Part shown: positions 5,854 through 7,698 of the stretch, piece by piece
Numbering within the stretch: position 1 is the first letter of the stretch
Layout: every line of letters begins with the position of its first letter
NCBI GenBank assembly: GCA_013329135.1
Contig: DUKU01000143.1
Location: 4,141 to 11,838 of the forward strand
Reading direction: 5' to 3'
Source of the DNA: Thermoplasmata archaeon
GTDB taxonomy: Archaea > Thermoplasmatota > Thermoplasmata > UBA10834
Length of the DNA stretch: 7,698 bases
Notes under the pieces: generated by a model
What the model was told of the DNA's origin: nothing
Database searches by the model: none
What the model saw: only the letters and a program-made list of their open reading frames with translations
Program-made: the position numbers and the translations under genes

Positions 5854-7605
5854 CTACACGGGGAACGGTAGGCCGCTCACCCCCTTCTTCTGGAACTCCT
5901 TGGTTATCTCCGCCACCTTCTCGTACTTGAATATCTTCCTGGCGACCATCTCTTCGAGTATCTTGGTCCTCAGGGCCAGGTCACCGTATATCTTCCTCTT
6001 GTCACTGTAGCCCCTCTTGACCGCGATCTTCTCCTCGAGGATGTAGGAGTTGTTCATCCCCTTGAACATGTGAGAGTCGTCCGCGGCGTTCCACAGGAAG
6101 ATGGTCCGGGTCATGATCCCGCCCAGCGCCTCGTTGTACCCGACGATCTCATCAATGAACATTGTCCGTCTCAGGAATTTCCCTTCCCTGTACACGCCTG
6201 CCTGGAAGAACGCGACATTCAGGTTGTCTATGAAAGTGATGGGCACATTGATGGGGTCGCTGGTGAACCTCTGTATGAGCTTCCTCGTCGACGCCGCGTG
6301 GAACGTGGACAGGACGGGGTGGCCCGTTTGCATGGCCTGGAACGCAACGCTCCCTTCCTTGCCCCTGATCTCTCCCACTATGATGAAGTTCGGCCTAGAC
6401 CTCAGGGCGGCCTTGAGCAGTGAGAACGTGTCTACCCTGCTCTCCTCAGGGCCGAAGTCCCGCGTTGCCAACCTCTGCCACACCTTGTGTGGCACCTGCA
6501 TCTCGATAGTGTCCTCGGCCGTGTAGACCTTGCTGTCGTACTTGATGAATGGGAGGGCCGCGCCCATGGTCGTCGTCTTGCCCGACGCCGTCTCCCCGCA
6601 GAAGAATATGCTCATGCCTTCTTCCAGGCAGAGCCATATGTACGCAGCCTCCTGGGCGCTGATGGTGTTCCATTCGATCAGGTGGGTTATGCTTATCGGT
6701 TCCTCGGCGAACTTCCTGATGGAGAAGCTGGGGCCTTTGACGCTCACATCGTCGGCGTAGATGAGGTTGATACGGGAACCGTCAGGGAGCGTCCCGTCCA
6801 CTATCGGCCTAGCCATCGACGCCGGCCTGCCTATCCTCTCGCTCAAGGCCCGGACATAGTTGTCGAGTTCCTCCATCGACTCGAACTTCACATCGGTCGG
6901 CATCGCCTGGAATATCTTGTGGACGATGGAGACGTTGTCGTGTCCGATGCAGTGGATATCTTCGATGTATGGGTCTCTGAGGAGTGGTTCAAGGGGTCCT
7001 GATAGCACAATCGCCAGCTTCGCGTGGTATTTGATCAGGTCTTGCTCGTGCTGGGTGACGAATATCTTTGGCTCCGTGAAAAGGTCGCCGAAGATGCGTT
7101 TGCCGTCGCCATCCGTGCTGCTCTCGGAGATCTTTGTCGAGGCGTCTATCAGCTGCAGGAGATTCTTCTCGAACTCCACCACAGATTCGTGCGGGTCCAT
7201 GTAGACGGCCTTGTTGTAGACCTGTTGGATGACCTTTCTGTACTTGGGCTGCAGGTCCGGCGTCATTGGCGGCTGCACGGACTTGTAGCTGATGGGTATG
7301 CTCCCTGTCGAGAACACATGGACGAAGAGCGGGTCGCCTATCGGGTAGATCACGTTGACCTGCTGCTCGTCCCCCATCTTGCGTTCGACCACGGGGTGGA
7401 ACTCAGGAGGCGACCTGTGTCTGCTGACGAACTCCTGGACGTATTCAAGGAGGTGCGGGTTCTTCCTCATGGCCTTCTTCAGGCCAGCTTCGTCTGCAGG
7501 CATCCTCACCCATCCGCTGAGGCGCCTCAAGCGGCTCCGGAGCAGAGCCAATGCCGCACCCTTGGGCGGAGGTAGCCCTGTGGAGCCTGCGCTCGGTGGC
7601 CTCAA
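5854..7605 (-). CDS. Type II/IV secretion ATPase of the ArlI (FlaI)/PilB/TadA type
   Basis: This hexameric cytoplasmic ATPase type powers assembly (and in ArlI, rotation) of type IV pilus-like filaments. With the TTG at 7605 as residue 1 it has 583 residues. The N-terminal domain includes LLRDPYIEDIHCIG at about 208-221 and IVDGTLPDGSRINLIY at 268-283. The motor domain has Walker A GETASGKT (337-344, Lys343), an Asp box AEDTIE (363-368), Walker B NFIIVGEIRG (406-415, Glu412) and a His box TGHPVLSTFHA (427-437). FTSDPINVPITFIDNLNV and NNSYILEEKIA near the C-terminus are ArlI-like. The start is uncertain. TTG 7605 fits a leaderless transcript from the promoter at 7626-7637; ATG 7503 (residue 35) would remove an Arg/Pro/Gly-rich N-terminus. 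It is followed after 7 nt by its platform protein. All catalytic motifs look intact. Confidence 0.93.
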   Translation of the reverse strand: MRPPSAGSTGLPPPKGAALALLRSRLRRLSGWVRMPADEAGLKKAMRKNPHLLEYVQEFVSRHRSPPEFHPVVERKMGDEQQVNVIYPIGDPLFVHVFSTGSIPISYKSVQPPMTPDLQPKYRKVIQQVYNKAVYMDPHESVVEFEKNLLQLIDASTKISESSTDGDGKRIFGDLFTEPKIFVTQHEQDLIKYHAKLAIVLSGPLEPLLRDPYIEDIHCIGHDNVSIVHKIFQAMPTDVKFESMEELDNYVRALSERIGRPASMARPIVDGTLPDGSRINLIYADDVSVKGPSFSIRKFAEEPISITHLIEWNTISAQEAAYIWLCLEEGMSIFFCGETASGKTTTMGAALPFIKYDSKVYTAEDTIEMQVPHKVWQRLATRDFGPEESRVDTFSLLKAALRSRPNFIIVGEIRGKEGSVAFQAMQTGHPVLSTFHAASTRKLIQRFTSDPINVPITFIDNLNVAFFQAGVYREGKFLRRTMFIDEIVGYNEALGGIMTRTIFLWNAADDSHMFKGMNNSYILEEKIAVKRGYSDKRKIYGDLALRTKILEEMVARKIFKYEKVAEITKEFQKKGVSGLPFPV

Positions 7606-7625
7606 AGGCCAATCCAGAACCTGAA

Positions 7626-7637
7626 GTAATAAGGGTT
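7626..7637 (-). promoter_or_regulatory. TATA-like promoter of the ATPase - platform operon
   Basis: AACCCTTATTAC on the minus strand corresponds column by column to AACCTTATGAG of the surface-protein promoter. Transcription starting some 25-27 nt downstream would begin close to the TTG at 7605. No Shine-Dalgarno site is seen before that TTG, consistent with a leaderless message or with a later start codon. Confidence 0.5.
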
Positions 7638-7665
7638 GGCGCCCAATTCTCAGGCCTGACTATCA
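7630..7665 (-). promoter_or_regulatory. Shared upstream element, copy B (ATPase operon promoter)
   Basis: This is the partner of copy A at 3889-3924, 3741 bp away in the same orientation. The five differences are at 7635, 7640, 7643, 7652 and 7653. Here the centre reads TTGGCGCCCAA, a near-palindrome; copy A has TTGGTGCTCAA. The element begins 25 nt before the TTG of the ATPase gene, against 27 nt before the ATG in copy A. Confidence 0.65.
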
Positions 7666-7698
7666 GTGCCAGCAAACGTGGATCAGACCGTGAACGGC
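7666..7698. other. Window edge upstream of the ATPase operon
   Basis: No gene is seen in these 33 nt. GTGCCAGCAAACG at 7666-7678 resembles GTGCAGCGAAACG at 3935-3947 upstream of the surface-protein gene, so the similarity between the two upstream regions may continue beyond the window edge. Confidence 0.35.

Noticed and set aside
7024..7575. Plus-strand reading frames opposite the ATPase gene (also 6487-7002 and 6070-6423)
   Set aside because: The ATPase frame on the other strand has all the motifs of its family; these are shadows.
3889..7665. The two shared elements considered as direct repeats bounding a mobile element
   Set aside because: Both copies sit at nearly identical distances from start codons and include a TATA region; no transposase, integrase or terminal inverted repeat lies between them.
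1..7698. CRISPR arrays, tRNA or rRNA genes
   Set aside because: No regularly spaced repeats and no tRNA-like or rRNA-like sequence were found by eye.

Overview
The window is GC-rich chromosomal DNA from an archaeon. The archaeal evidence is an Sm-like (LSm) protein, ribosomal protein eL37 (L37e), an ArlI/ArlJ-type secretion ATPase and membrane platform, and BRE/TATA-like promoters placed at distances that fit archaeal transcription. A euryarchaeal lineage of the Thermoplasmatota type is my guess, from the gene order LSm - L37e - PurF and the very large CARDB/Ig-like surface protein; no single marker proves it. All six genes lie on the minus strand, so they are transcribed from high to low coordinates.

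Region 1 (7698 to 4185): a two-gene unit. The first gene encodes a type II/IV secretion ATPase most like ArlI (FlaI). The second, 7 nt later, encodes its polytopic membrane partner of the ArlJ/TadC (T2SSF) family. Together they would be the motor and platform of a type IV pilus-like or archaellum-like machine. No ArlH, archaellin or pilin gene is visible in the window.

Region 2 (4184 to 3863): a 322-nt gap without a convincing gene. It holds an extended imperfect inverted repeat of about 120 nt starting just after the platform gene, a small terminator-like hairpin, a further inverted repeat, and the promoter of the next gene.

Region 3 (3862 to 761): one very large gene for an exported, membrane-anchored surface protein. 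It has a signal peptide, a predicted seven-bladed beta-propeller with VWxD repeats, a CARDB domain, four Ig-like domains, one C-terminal membrane helix and a short basic tail.

Region 4 (760 to 1): a compact housekeeping unit with its own promoter: LSm, then eL37, then the N-terminal end of PurF, which runs off the window edge. The genes are tightly coupled: a Shine-Dalgarno site sits over one stop codon, and a TGATG stop/start overlap joins the last two genes.

The most interesting signal is non-coding. The promoter of the ATPase gene and the promoter of the giant surface protein share a 36-bp element (31 of 36 positions identical). It lies at almost the same distance from each start codon and includes the TATA region plus upstream sequence. 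This suggests that the secretion motor and the surface protein are co-regulated, and possibly belong to one surface system.
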